DNA from: Flavobacteriales bacterium
GTDB taxonomy: Bacteria; Bacteroidota; Bacteroidia; Flavobacteriales_E; Vicingaceae
Direction: 5' to 3'
Length of the DNA stretch: 10,607 nt
NCBI GenBank assembly: GCA_002402165.1
Contig: NVVI01000032.1
Span: 20,447 to 31,053, forward strand
Under the pieces are notes generated by a model. It was not told the DNA's origin and did no database searches. It saw nothing but the letters and a program-made list of their open reading frames with translations. Both the position numbers and the translations under genes were made by a program. Shown piece by piece: positions 1 to 7,257 of this stretch. Each line of letters starts with the position of its first letter. Within the stretch, counting starts at the first letter, position 1.

Positions 1-47
1 TCTATCGCTTCTTGCGATGTTATTTTCTCATTCATAGTTGCTTCCAT
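1..47 (-). CDS. N-terminal fragment of a leftward gene, possibly ornithine aminotransferase
   Basis: Only the first 15 full codons are inside the window; the gene runs off the left edge. Reading leftward from the ATG at 47 gives MEATMNEKITSQEAI, and a second in-frame ATG at 35 could also be the start. The bases just upstream (48-60 read in reverse) are A-rich without a Shine-Dalgarno sequence, as is usual in Bacteroidota. The fragment resembles the start of Bacteroidota ornithine--oxo-acid aminotransferase (RocD), which often has a T-S-x-x-A-I stretch there, and I recall rocD lying beside an RlmD-like methyltransferase gene in flavobacteria. That identification is recollection plus inference from very few residues. 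The presence of a start codon for a leftward gene is much surer than its product. Confidence 0.45.
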   Translation of the reverse strand, partial: MEATMNEKITSQEAI

Positions 48-87
48 GTCTTTTTAATTTAAAGAATAAATAAATTGGAACTCATCA

Positions 88-149
88 CGGAGAGTGTACA
101 TCCTTTCCTCATTAGATTACTATTAAATGCGGAGAGAAATCATCCTTTC
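88..149. repeat. Two copies of a bipartite direct repeat in the divergent intergenic region
   Basis: Copies at 88-107 and 130-149 share CGGAGAG and CATCCTTTC exactly (16 bases) around a 4-base spacer that differs completely (TGTA versus AAAT). Their starts are 42 bp apart, about four helical turns, so both would face the same side of the DNA. Conserved half-sites with a free spacer and helical phasing suit a protein-binding operator. RNA of the plus orientation could also form a weak hairpin using G-U pairs. The elements lie upstream of the putative rlmD promoter and within or next to the putative leader of the leftward gene. Function is inferred; the repeat itself is directly seen. Confidence 0.6.
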
Positions 150-150
150 G

Positions 151-158
151 CAAATGTA
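151..158 (-). promoter_or_regulatory. Putative -7 promoter box for the leftward gene starting at 47
   Basis: Read leftward the bases are TACATTTG, an exact match to the Bacteroidota -7 consensus TAnnTTTG. I see no convincing -33 TTG at the expected distance. Transcription would begin near 144, inside the right-hand copy of the bipartite repeat, leaving a leader of roughly 100 nt before the ATG at 47. Confidence 0.4.
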
Positions 159-170
159 ACGAAAGATACC

Positions 171-178
171 TAAATTTG
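171..178 (+). promoter_or_regulatory. Putative -7 promoter box for rlmD
   Basis: TAAATTTG matches the Bacteroidota -7 consensus TAnnTTTG and lies 19 bases before the ATG at 198, so the leader would be only about a dozen bases. The -33 element is weak. The box sits back to back with the leftward box at 151-158, so the two divergent promoters probably compete or are co-regulated. Confidence 0.45.
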
Positions 179-197
179 CCACCTTATTTTCTATTGA

Positions 198-1625
198 ATG
201 ATGAAATTAAAAAGAGGGAATATATTAGATTTAGAAATTGTTGATGCCGCTTATGGAGGGAAGGGAATAGCTAAAATTCCCACTGAGCAAGGAGATTACA
301 TTCTATTTGTTCCCAACACAATTAAGGGCCAAACTGTAAAAGCAAGAGTTGTTAAAAAAAAAGGCACTTATGCTGAGTGCAAGCTGATTGAAGTCCTTAC
401 TACATCAAAAGATGAAGTAGAAATTCCTTATCAACCTATTTCGGGTGCTCCTTTTGCTAGACTTCCTATTGAAATACAAAAAGAACAAAAGTTATCTCAA
501 ACATTAGAGCAATACAAACGAATAGGGAAAGTTGAAAATATTGAATCTATTTTTGATGAGTATATTCAATCTCCTGAAGTATGGCATTATCGAAATAAAA
601 TGGAATACTCCTTTAGTGCTATCGGACATAACTTAGAAACCAATGAAGAATACGATGGTTTTGCTTTTGGTTTTAAGAGGCGAGGAACTTGGTGGAAAGT
701 TGAAAACTTAGACAAGGATTGTGGTTTATTTGATACCGAATTTGAAAATAAATTAAAAGAAGTTCGATTGTTTTGTGAAAAATCAGGTTTACCAGCTTGG
801 CATCCTCCAAAAAAAGAAGGTTTCTTTAGATATTTAGTCGTTAGAAAAAGTTACTTAACCAATCAATTTTTGATTAAACTGGTTACAAGTAGTAATGGTA
901 TGGAAAACTTTAAGTTTGATGAGTTTACCTCTCTTATTAATAAGCTATTTGGAGATAGAGTTGCTGGATTATTACATACCACTAATGATGATATAGGTGA
1001 TAATGCACAATCACGATTAGGGCATGAAACCATACTTTTTGGAAAAAACACCATTAAAGAAGAATTACTTGGAATGACATTTGAAATAAGTATGCAAAGT
1101 TTTTTTCAAACCAACCCAAAATGTGCTGAACTCCTTTACAGTAAAACAATAGATTATGTATTTGAAAATAATAGTATTGATGATTCTGTTGTAATGGACT
1201 TGTTTTGTGGGACAGGAACAATTGGACAATTAATTGCTTCTAAGACAAAAAGCAAGGTTATTGGGGTTGATATAGTGGAAGATGCCATTGAGAATGCAAA
1301 AGAAAATGCCAGAACTAACAATATTGATAATATAGAATTTTATGCTTCTGATGTTAACAAGTTTTTATTGGAATATCCCGAATATCAGAACAAAATAGGA
1401 ACAATTATTTTAGATCCTCCTCGAGCAGGTATTTCTAAAAAGACCTTAAAAAAAGTTATGGAATTAAATGCTAAGCAAATTGTTTATGTAAGCTGCAACC
1501 CTTCCACTCAAGCAAGGGATATGGAAGAATTCTTTGAAGCAGGCTATCAATTAAAGAAATTAAGTTTAGTGGACCAATTTCCACACACATCACACATTGA
1601 AGCTGTAGCTTTGTTTACCAAATGA
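198..1625 (+). CDS. rlmD: 23S rRNA (uracil-5-)-methyltransferase, RlmD/TrmA family, lacking the N-terminal iron-sulfur cysteines
   Basis: This enzyme should transfer a methyl group from S-adenosylmethionine to C5 of a uridine in 23S rRNA. The 475-residue length is normal. Residues about 5-67 form a TRAM-type RNA-binding domain (GGKGIAKI). The SAM-binding motif is DLFCGTGTIG (334-343), and Q304 lies in SFFQTNP. Further motifs are DPPRAGI (406-412), the catalytic cysteine C433 in VSCNPSTQARD, and the general-base glutamate E468 in HIEAVAL. Most RlmD proteins hold a 4Fe-4S cluster with a C-x5-C-x2-C group near residue 80 plus one later cysteine. Here the first three are absent (GAPFARLP), while a candidate fourth remains at C175. 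Two ATGs in tandem (198 and 201) are equivalent starts. The stop overlaps the next gene's ATG by four bases (ATGA). The exact target uridine cannot be read from sequence, so RlmCD-like activity is possible. Confidence 0.9.
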   Translation: MMKLKRGNILDLEIVDAAYGGKGIAKIPTEQGDYILFVPNTIKGQTVKARVVKKKGTYAECKLIEVLTTSKDEVEIPYQPISGAPFARLPIEIQKEQKLSQTLEQYKRIGKVENIESIFDEYIQSPEVWHYRNKMEYSFSAIGHNLETNEEYDGFAFGFKRRGTWWKVENLDKDCGLFDTEFENKLKEVRLFCEKSGLPAWHPPKKEGFFRYLVVRKSYLTNQFLIKLVTSSNGMENFKFDEFTSLINKLFGDRVAGLLHTTNDDIGDNAQSRLGHETILFGKNTIKEELLGMTFEISMQSFFQTNPKCAELLYSKTIDYVFENNSIDDSVVMDLFCGTGTIGQLIASKTKSKVIGVDIVEDAIENAKENARTNNIDNIEFYASDVNKFLLEYPEYQNKIGTIILDPPRAGISKKTLKKVMELNAKQIVYVSCNPSTQARDMEEFFEAGYQLKKLSLVDQFPHTSHIEAVALFTK

Positions 1626-2182
1626 AAGAAGAAATACATAATTGCATTAAAATCTTAAATGCCGGTGGACTCATCCTTTACCCTACGGATACTGTTTGGG
1701 GAATTGGTTGTGATGCAACCAATGAAATTGCTGTAAATAAGATTTTCAAACTCAAACAACGAGAAGATTCTAAAAGCTTAATTGTATTGGTAGCAAATGA
1801 TGGAATGCTTAATAAACATGTTGCAACTGTTCCTGAATTAGCATGGGACATTATTGATATTGCTAAAAAGCCAACAACCATCATTTATGATGAAGCAATC
1901 AATATTGCTAAAAATGTTATTGCAGAGGATAAAAGCATAGCAATTCGTATGGTTAAAGAAGGTTTTTCTCATCAGCTCATCTTTAATCTTCGAAAACCGA
2001 TTATTTCTACCTCTGCAAACATCAGTGGCTTCAATACCCCTCTATCTTTTAATGAAATTTCAAATCAAATAAAAGATAATGTTGATTTTATAGTTGATGC
2101 TCAATTTGACACAGGCAACATGACACCTTCCTCCTTAATAAAATTAGGATTAAATGGAGCTGTTGAAATCATTAGAAAATAA
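1622..2182 (+). CDS. tsaC: Threonylcarbamoyl-AMP synthase, YrdC/TsaC type
   Basis: The protein belongs to the Sua5/YciO/YrdC family. These enzymes condense threonine, bicarbonate and ATP into threonylcarbamoyl-AMP, the donor for t6A at position 37 of tRNAs reading ANN codons. Visible signatures are [10 protein letters not shown] (20-29), the K-x-R nucleotide-binding motif at K45-R47 (LKQRED), KPTTIIYD (83-90) and the S-x-N motif in STSANISG (129-136). At 186 residues it is the short single-domain form without the C-terminal Sua5 domain. Its ATG overlaps the rlmD stop codon as ATGA, which implies translational coupling within one operon. A YciO-like paralogue of different function cannot be excluded, but the K-x-R and S-x-N motifs favour the synthase. 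Confidence 0.88.
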   Translation: MKEEIHNCIKILNAGGLILYPTDTVWGIGCDATNEIAVNKIFKLKQREDSKSLIVLVANDGMLNKHVATVPELAWDIIDIAKKPTTIIYDEAINIAKNVIAEDKSIAIRMVKEGFSHQLIFNLRKPIISTSANISGFNTPLSFNEISNQIKDNVDFIVDAQFDTGNMTPSSLIKLGLNGAVEIIRK

Positions 2183-2192
2183 AGAGATTTGT

Positions 2193-2200
2193 TACTTTTG
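2193..2200 (+). promoter_or_regulatory. Putative -7 promoter box directly before cca
   Basis: TACTTTTG matches TAnnTTTG exactly and ends only 7 bases before the cca ATG at 2208. If used, the transcript would start at or within a few bases of the ATG, making it nearly leaderless. A TTG at 2163-2165 is 27 bases upstream of the box, too far for a normal -33 element. The box lies just after the tsaC stop codon, giving cca possible expression independent of the rlmD-tsaC operon. Confidence 0.4.
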
Positions 2201-2207
2201 CCTTCCA

Positions 2208-3614
2208 ATGAAAAAATACATTCAACATCCATTATTTAAAATTATTACAGAAGCGGCTCAACAATTAAATGTAGAGGCTTATGTTATTGGTGGTTTTGTT
2301 CGAGATATTATTTTAGAACGACCTTCTAAAGATATTGATGTTGTTGCTATTGGTTCTGGAATAGACTTAGCTAATGCCGTAGCCAAAAAAATTGGAAAAA
2401 GAACTAAGGTTACCATTTTTAAAAGTTTTGGGACTGCTATGCTTAATTATAAGGAATATCAAGTTGAATTTGTTGGTGCGCGGAAAGAATCCTATAATAG
2501 AAATTCTAGAAAACCGATTATAGAAAATGGCACTTTAGAAGATGATCAGAATAGAAGGGATTTTACCATTAACGCATTAGCAATAAGTTTAAATCAACAC
2601 AATTTAGGCGAATTACTAGATCCTTTTAATGGGATAAAAGATATTGAATCAAAAACTCTTAGAACTCCATTAGACCCAGATATAACATACTCAGATGATC
2701 CTTTAAGAATGTTACGAGCAATACGATTTGCGACACAACTAAACTTCTCAATTAATGAAGCTTCTTTAAAGTCAATCACAAAAAATAAAGAAAGAATTAA
2801 GATTATTTCTAATGAAAGAGTTATTGATGAAATCAATAAAATAATCCTTTCACCTACTCCGTCAATTGGATTTAAAATCCTTTTTGACACAGAATTACTT
2901 GAAATAATTTTTCCTGAATTAGATAATTTAAAAGGAGTTGAAGTAATTAATGGACAAAGTCATAAAGATAACTTTTACCACACTATTGAAGTATTAGATA
3001 ATATATGTCCAAACACTGATAATTTATGGTTAAGATGGGCTGCTATAATGCACGATATCGCGAAACCTTCCACCAAACGTTTTGAAAAAGGTCATGGCTG
3101 GACATTTCATGGGCATGAAGATAAAGGTGCTAGAATGGTTCCTAATATTTTTAAGAAATTAAAATTACCGCTAGATGCTAAAATGAAATATGTTCAAAAA
3201 CTAGTTCGTTTACATTTAAGACCTATTGCTCTAGTTAAAGATGTTAGTGATAGTGCTGTAAGGAGGTTGTTGTTTGATGCTGGTGAAGATATTGATGATT
3301 TAATGATACTCTGTAATGCTGATATTACTTCTAAAAACCCTGAAAAAGTAAAAAAATATTTAGCTAATTTTAAATTAGTTAAACAAAAGCTTATTGAGAT
3401 TGAAGAAAAAGACCAATTAAGAAATTGGCAGCCTCCTATTACTGGTGAATTAATTATGGAAGTTTTTAATTTAAAGCCTTGTCGAGAAATCGGAGTAATA
3501 AAGGATGCTATAAGAGAAGCTATTTTAGATGGTGATTTAAAAAATGAATACGATTCTGCATACCAATTTATGATAACTAAAGGAAAAGAACTTAATTTAG
3601 TGCCTGCTAAATAA
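2208..3614 (+). CDS. cca: CCA tRNA nucleotidyltransferase with HD domain
   Basis: The enzyme adds or repairs the 3'-terminal CCA of tRNA. I take the start at 2208 (468 residues): the family's N-terminal sequence begins close to this Met, and the longer reading frame from 2154 would overlap tsaC by 29 bp with an unrelated-looking extension. The class II nucleotidyltransferase head shows [10 protein letters not shown] (28-37), the metal-binding pair D42 and D44 in [19 protein letters not shown] (116-125) and the RNA-binding segment [12 protein letters not shown] (164-175). An HD phosphohydrolase-type domain follows, with H258 in [10 protein letters not shown]282-D283 in MHDIAKPS and HGHEDKGA (301-308). 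Bacteroidota Cca proteins commonly combine these two domains. The substrate of the HD domain (2',3'-cyclic phosphate or 2' phosphate ends in E. coli) is not evident here. The next gene begins 11 bp downstream, suggesting co-transcription. Confidence 0.92.
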   Translation: MKKYIQHPLFKIITEAAQQLNVEAYVIGGFVRDIILERPSKDIDVVAIGSGIDLANAVAKKIGKRTKVTIFKSFGTAMLNYKEYQVEFVGARKESYNRNSRKPIIENGTLEDDQNRRDFTINALAISLNQHNLGELLDPFNGIKDIESKTLRTPLDPDITYSDDPLRMLRAIRFATQLNFSINEASLKSITKNKERIKIISNERVIDEINKIILSPTPSIGFKILFDTELLEIIFPELDNLKGVEVINGQSHKDNFYHTIEVLDNICPNTDNLWLRWAAIMHDIAKPSTKRFEKGHGWTFHGHEDKGARMVPNIFKKLKLPLDAKMKYVQKLVRLHLRPIALVKDVSDSAVRRLLFDAGEDIDDLMILCNADITSKNPEKVKKYLANFKLVKQKLIEIEEKDQLRNWQPPITGELIMEVFNLKPCREIGVIKDAIREAILDGDLKNEYDSAYQFMITKGKELNLVPAK

Positions 3615-3625
3615 ACATATAAAAC

Positions 3626-4162
3626 ATGAGCATATATAAATTTAAAGTGCTATTAGAATCAGACGAAGTTATTTTCAGAAATATAGAGATAAAAAGCGTC
3701 CAAAATTTTGATGATTTTCACGAGATCATAGTTGCCGCTTTTGGGTTCGATAATTCTCAAATGGCCTCATTTTATATTAGTAATGATGATTGGGAAAAGG
3801 GTCAAGAAATTACATTGTTTGATATGCAAATTGAAGAAGACCAACAAGAAAAGGTTTTGGTAATGGATAAAACCAGTATTAACTCACAAGTAAATTGTGT
3901 AGGTGGTCACGTTTTATATTCTTATGACTTTTTAAACATGCATAATTTCTTTATCGAATTAGTCGAAATTAAAGTAAAGGAAGATACAACTTCTTTTTAT
4001 CCAAAAGTAGTTTCTTCACAAGGAGAAATCCCTGTTAAAGTAGAATTGAGTGAAGAAGAAATGGCTAGTGAGTTATTAAAAGATGCTGGCTTTAGTGAAG
4101 ACGGAGATGAACCAAATGATGATATGTTTGAAGGTTTTGACGATTTTAATGACTACCAATAA
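3626..4162 (+). CDS. pRiA4b ORF-3-like (IS1096 TnpR-like) acidic protein of unknown function
   Basis: This 178-residue cytosolic protein resembles the plasmid pRiA4b ORF-3-like family, often labelled 'IS1096 element passenger TnpR family' although no transposon is present here. The recognisable part is residues 1-115: YKFKVLLESDEVIFRNIEI, then FHEIIVAAFGFD (31-42), MASFYISNDDW (46-56) and YSYDFLNMHNFFIELVEI (98-115). That core matches Bacteroidota members I know. The last 22 residues (157-178) carry ten Asp/Glu and no Lys/Arg, a highly acidic tail that may be disordered. The gene starts 11 bp after cca, and its end overlaps miaA by 14 bp, so it is probably co-translated with tRNA-maturation genes. 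No enzymatic motif is apparent and the function is unknown; a link to tRNA metabolism is only contextual. Confidence 0.8.
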   Translation: MSIYKFKVLLESDEVIFRNIEIKSVQNFDDFHEIIVAAFGFDNSQMASFYISNDDWEKGQEITLFDMQIEEDQQEKVLVMDKTSINSQVNCVGGHVLYSYDFLNMHNFFIELVEIKVKEDTTSFYPKVVSSQGEIPVKVELSEEEMASELLKDAGFSEDGDEPNDDMFEGFDDFNDYQ

Positions 4163-5066
4163 TCGACCTTTACTTGTTGTTATTACTGGACCAACAGCGG
4201 TTGGAAAAACCGATATATGCGTTAAAATTGCTCAATACTTTGACACAGAAATAATATCTGCTGACTCTAGACAATTATATAAAGAATTAAGCATAGGAAC
4301 TGCCAAACCTTCTGCTACAGAGATGCAGAATATTAAGCATCATTTTATTGGCTCACACTCAATTCAAGAAGATTACAACGTAAACGATTTTGAAAAAGAA
4401 GCTTTAACTCTATTAGATAAATTATTTCTAAAACACAAAATTATTATTCTTACTGGTGGTTCAGGTTTATACATAAATGCATTGTGTGAAGGTTTTGATG
4501 AAAAAATTCCAGGAAGTGACGACATTATTAGAGCTGAACTTAATAAAATGTATAATAAATACGGAATACAAATCCTTCAAGAAAAACTCAAACAATTAGA
4601 CCCTATATTTTACAATGAAATTGATTTGAATAATGTAAAACGGATTCAAAGAGCCATTGAAGTTTGTATGATTACTGGAGGGGAATACTCAAAAATTCGT
4701 CAAGGAAATAAGCAAAATAGAAACTTTAGAGTCTTAAAAATTGGCTTAAATAGAAATAGAGAAGAGCTATTTGGTCGAATTAACCAGCGAGTGGATTTAA
4801 TGTTACATAACGGTTTATTAGATGAGGTTGAAAGTGTAATTAAATATAGGGATAAAAATCCCCTAAAAACCGTTGGCTATACTGAATTGTTTGATTATTT
4901 AGATAATATAACATCTTTACAAGAAGCCACAGAAAAAATTAAAGTTAATACTAGAAGGTATGCTAAAAGGCAATTAGGTTGGTTTAAAAAAAATGAAGAT
5001 TATAAATGGTTTCATCCAAATTATCAAGAAGAAATAATAAACTATATTTCTATCAATTTAATTTGA
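4149..5066 (+). CDS. miaA: tRNA dimethylallyltransferase MiaA
   Basis: MiaA attaches a dimethylallyl group to N6 of A37 in tRNAs reading UNN codons, giving i6A. I choose the ATG at 4149 (305 residues) because it places the P-loop GPTAVGKT at residues 14-21, as is normal for the family. An earlier in-frame ATG at 4083 would add 22 atypical residues deep inside the preceding gene. Other signatures are SADSRQLYKELSIGTAKP (38-54), the first part holding the catalytic Asp39, GGSGLYINAL (103-112), NNVKRIQRAIEV (161-172), TVGYTELFDYL (241-251) and TRRYAKRQLGWFK (268-280). The zinc-finger-like C-terminal extension of eukaryotic homologues is absent. The start overlaps the upstream coding sequence by 14 bp in another frame, so translation probably depends on ribosomes finishing that gene. 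With the TsaC-type enzyme, the cluster covers both major purine-37 anticodon-loop modifications. Confidence 0.93.
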   Translation: MTTNNRPLLVVITGPTAVGKTDICVKIAQYFDTEIISADSRQLYKELSIGTAKPSATEMQNIKHHFIGSHSIQEDYNVNDFEKEALTLLDKLFLKHKIIILTGGSGLYINALCEGFDEKIPGSDDIIRAELNKMYNKYGIQILQEKLKQLDPIFYNEIDLNNVKRIQRAIEVCMITGGEYSKIRQGNKQNRNFRVLKIGLNRNREELFGRINQRVDLMLHNGLLDEVESVIKYRDKNPLKTVGYTELFDYLDNITSLQEATEKIKVNTRRYAKRQLGWFKKNEDYKWFHPNYQEEIINYISINLI

Positions 5067-5074
5067 TATATTTG
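5067..5074 (+). promoter_or_regulatory. Putative -7 promoter box before the small membrane protein gene
   Basis: TATATTTG matches TAnnTTTG exactly, starts right after the miaA stop codon and ends 18 bases before the ATG at 5093, the same geometry as the rlmD box. No clear -33 TTG is seen at the normal distance. It would allow expression independent of miaA. Confidence 0.4.
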
Positions 5075-5092
5075 AGAAAAATAAAATAGATT

Positions 5093-5464
5093 ATGGAAAA
5101 CAACACAGCATTACCACAAGAAGATCCAGGGAAAATAGTAGGAATCTTAGCATATTGTACTGGAATTGGACTAATAATTGCTTTTGTAATGAATGCTGAT
5201 CAAAAAAACAAATCAGAGTTAGGTGTTTTTCACTTAAGGCAATCTCTTGGTCTATTTATTACCAGTATTAGTATGATGATAATTAGTTTTATGTTTGTAT
5301 TTATACCAATACTTGGATGGATGATTGTTATGTTAATCAATCTAGCTTACATTGGTGTATTCGTATTTTGGATAATGGGCTTAATAAGTGCCATTAATGG
5401 TGAAAAGAAAGCATTACCTTTAGTCGGTCAACTTTATCAAAACTTATTGAAAGGAATTAAATAA
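5093..5464 (+). CDS. Small three-helix membrane protein, DUF4870/Tic20-like
   Basis: The 123-residue product is a predicted inner-membrane protein. A short polar N-terminus precedes hydrophobic segments at about 14-33, 51-71 and 77-101. Between the first two helices is a polar stretch with FHLRQSLGL (46-54), a pattern typical of DUF4870-type proteins, where an H-x-R-Q-S/A motif precedes the second helix. The last helix is followed by NGEKKALPLVG (102-112), also typical of that group. The start has an A-rich upstream region and a putative promoter box just after miaA. No function is established for this group that I can assign with confidence. The stop codon overlaps the end of the convergent phosphatase gene by 8 bp, so no room exists for a dedicated terminator between them. 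Family assignment is by motif recall. Confidence 0.65.
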   Translation: MENNTALPQEDPGKIVGILAYCTGIGLIIAFVMNADQKNKSELGVFHLRQSLGLFITSISMMIISFMFVFIPILGWMIVMLINLAYIGVFVFWIMGLISAINGEKKALPLVGQLYQNLLKGIK

Positions 5465-7250
5465 GATTTAAATTTACCCCAAGTACACAAACGTCATCTA
5501 ATTGCTCTAAATCTCCTTTCCAATTCGAAAAAAAGGATTGTATCTGATTATGTTGCTTCTCTATGGATGTTTTACTTATGTCATTTAATAATTTTCTAAA
5601 TCCACTCCATTTTAATTTTTTTCCTTTTTCTCCTCCAAACTGATCAGGAAATCCATCAGAAGAGAGATAAATAGTTGTTTTTGGCTCAATGGATATTTTG
5701 TGGTTTATAAATTTTGATTTCTCTTTATACATAGAGTAACCTATGGACTCTCTATTTCCTTTAACCTCATTCAACTCATTTCCCTTATGTATAAATAAAG
5801 AATGATAAGCACCAGAAAATTGCAATTCATTGGTTATTGTATTCCATGAGCAAATACCCATATCCATACCATCACGGACAGTAGTTCCTGAATTATTAAA
5901 AGAACTAATCATTATCAAGTCAATTTCTGTAAGAATTTGTGCAGGCTCGGTAATGTGCTTTTCTAATATTACTTTATTTAGCGCATTGTAAGCTATTAAG
6001 CTCACAAAAGCACCAGGAACGCCATGTCCAGTGCAGTCTATCACAGAAAAAATCACTTCATCTCCTACTCTATCAATCCAGTAAAAATCTCCACTTACAA
6101 TATCTTTCGGTTGATAAAAAATAAAAGAATTTTTCAAAACACTTTCAATCCTTTCTGAGGATGGCAATATAGAAGATTGTATCCTTTTAGCGTAATGAAT
6201 ACTGTCTGTAATAGAAAGATTTTTCATCTCAATTTCATTACGCTGGATTTCAATTTGATTAAAGGCCTTAGTTAATAATTTGTTTTTTTCTTTAGTTGCT
6301 TTGGCTTCATTTTTAATGCTCTTAAATTGAAACTCGAATTCAATTTTTTTTAATTTTTGCGCATTATTATCATTTAACAACTCTTCTTTTAATTGATTGT
6401 ATTTGTTTAAATAAGAGTATGCTTTCTCATATTGATTTAAATTTCCATAAGCATCTGCATAAGAGCGATATAGGTCATATTCCTCTTCTATTTTTCCTTT
6501 CTCAGTTGCAATTTCTTTTCCTTTATTAAGTGATAGTATTGCTTCCTTATCTTTATTTTGAAAAATTAACATTTTAGCTTGCATTAAATGTGCTGCGATA
6601 ATTATTTGCCAATAATTAGATTCCTTTGCAAAAGCTAAACCCTTCTTAATATTTTCAGGAACCGAATCATAATCTTTCATATGAAAATACACTTCGCCAA
6701 TATTGCAATAAACAATTGCTTTAGTTCTTGCTGTTAAATCTGAAAATTCAAGACAAAGTTTAAAATACCGCAAAGCATTCGTGTAATCTCCCATTTCCAT
6801 GTAAGTGTCACCAATATTATTAGTTGTGCTTAACTGAGCTGGAATATCTTTTGCTTTTTCTCTTAATGCTAAACATGTTAAATTACAATCTAGACGCTTA
6901 TTATAATCACCTAAAAAGTTATAAACGCCACCTAAAATATCTAAACAAACGGACTCCCCATAAACATCTTTTAATCCTTTAAATAACTCCATAGCCTGCA
7001 AAGCAGCTTTCATTGCCTCTCCATAATTAGATAAAGTCTGGTATGTTTTCCCTAATTGAATTAAACTATTAGCAAGCCCTTTTGTATAGAAATGTTCTTC
7101 TGAAAGTTGTTTTGCTTCTTCAGCTAATGCGATAGAAAGTTCAACATCTTCTGATTGTTTTTGTGCAGAAATGATTAATATTTCATCTATTTCCTCCTGA
7201 TGAGAATCAAAAGATAATTGTTCTAATATTTGTAATTTGGTATGAATAAT
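5457..7250 (-). CDS. TPR-coiled coil-SpoIIE/PP2C-type serine phosphatase with no canonical start codon
   Basis: Residues are counted from a proposed ATT at 7250 (597 residues); the first ATG is at 7013 (518 residues). An N-terminal TPR array (about 17-290) leads to a charged coiled coil (about 293-356), the linker YAKRIQSSILP (353-363) and a SpoIIE/RsbU-like PP2M phosphatase domain. Candidate metal-binding Asps are D388 (VSGDFYW), D405 (DCTGHGVPGAF), D532 (SSDGFPDQFGG) and D585/D586 (DDVCVLGV). No signal peptide or transmembrane helix is visible, so it is probably a cytosolic phosphatase acting in partner-switching or response-regulator signalling. The ATG at 7013 falls inside helix B of a TPR whose helix A (QLGKTYQTLSNYGEA) is encoded upstream in the same open frame. 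That frame stays open back to a TAA at 7268-7266, but contains no ATG, GTG, TTG or CTG before 7013. It begins inside the end of the rod gene. The domain calls are firm and the start is not. Confidence 0.85.
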   Translation of the reverse strand: MIHTKLQILEQLSFDSHQEEIDEILIISAQKQSEDVELSIALAEEAKQLSEEHFYTKGLANSLIQLGKTYQTLSNYGEAMKAALQAMELFKGLKDVYGESVCLDILGGVYNFLGDYNKRLDCNLTCLALREKAKDIPAQLSTTNNIGDTYMEMGDYTNALRYFKLCLEFSDLTARTKAIVYCNIGEVYFHMKDYDSVPENIKKGLAFAKESNYWQIIIAAHLMQAKMLIFQNKDKEAILSLNKGKEIATEKGKIEEEYDLYRSYADAYGNLNQYEKAYSYLNKYNQLKEELLNDNNAQKLKKIEFEFQFKSIKNEAKATKEKNKLLTKAFNQIEIQRNEIEMKNLSITDSIHYAKRIQSSILPSSERIESVLKNSFIFYQPKDIVSGDFYWIDRVGDEVIFSVIDCTGHGVPGAFVSLIAYNALNKVILEKHITEPAQILTEIDLIMISSFNNSGTTVRDGMDMGICSWNTITNELQFSGAYHSLFIHKGNELNEVKGNRESIGYSMYKEKSKFINHKISIEPKTTIYLSSDGFPDQFGGEKGKKLKWSGFRKLLNDISKTSIEKQHNQIQSFFSNWKGDLEQLDDVCVLGVNLNLI

Positions 7251-7257
7251 AAAGCTC

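Noticed and set aside
60..197. Riboswitch or ribosomal-protein leader in the left intergenic region
   Set aside because: Beyond the bipartite repeats I could not fit any known riboswitch core, and the minus-strand hairpins are weak.
863..1054. Minus-strand open frame inside rlmD (with similar ones at 1678-1884 and 2594-2890)
   Set aside because: They lie wholly inside well-identified genes, show no family motifs and have no start signals.
2154..2207. Earlier start for the CCA-adding enzyme
   Set aside because: The 18 extra residues overlap tsaC and do not look like the family N-terminus, and the putative promoter box lies within them.
3626..4162. Transposon passenger gene implied by the usual family name
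   Set aside because: No transposase, terminal inverted repeat or target duplication is visible around it.
7193..7198. AGGAGG Shine-Dalgarno-like hexamer inside the phosphatase extension (leftward)
   Set aside because: The only ATG shortly after it is out of frame and meets a stop after two further codons. Bacteroidota make little use of such sites, and the hexamer is explained by Gln-Glu-Glu codons.
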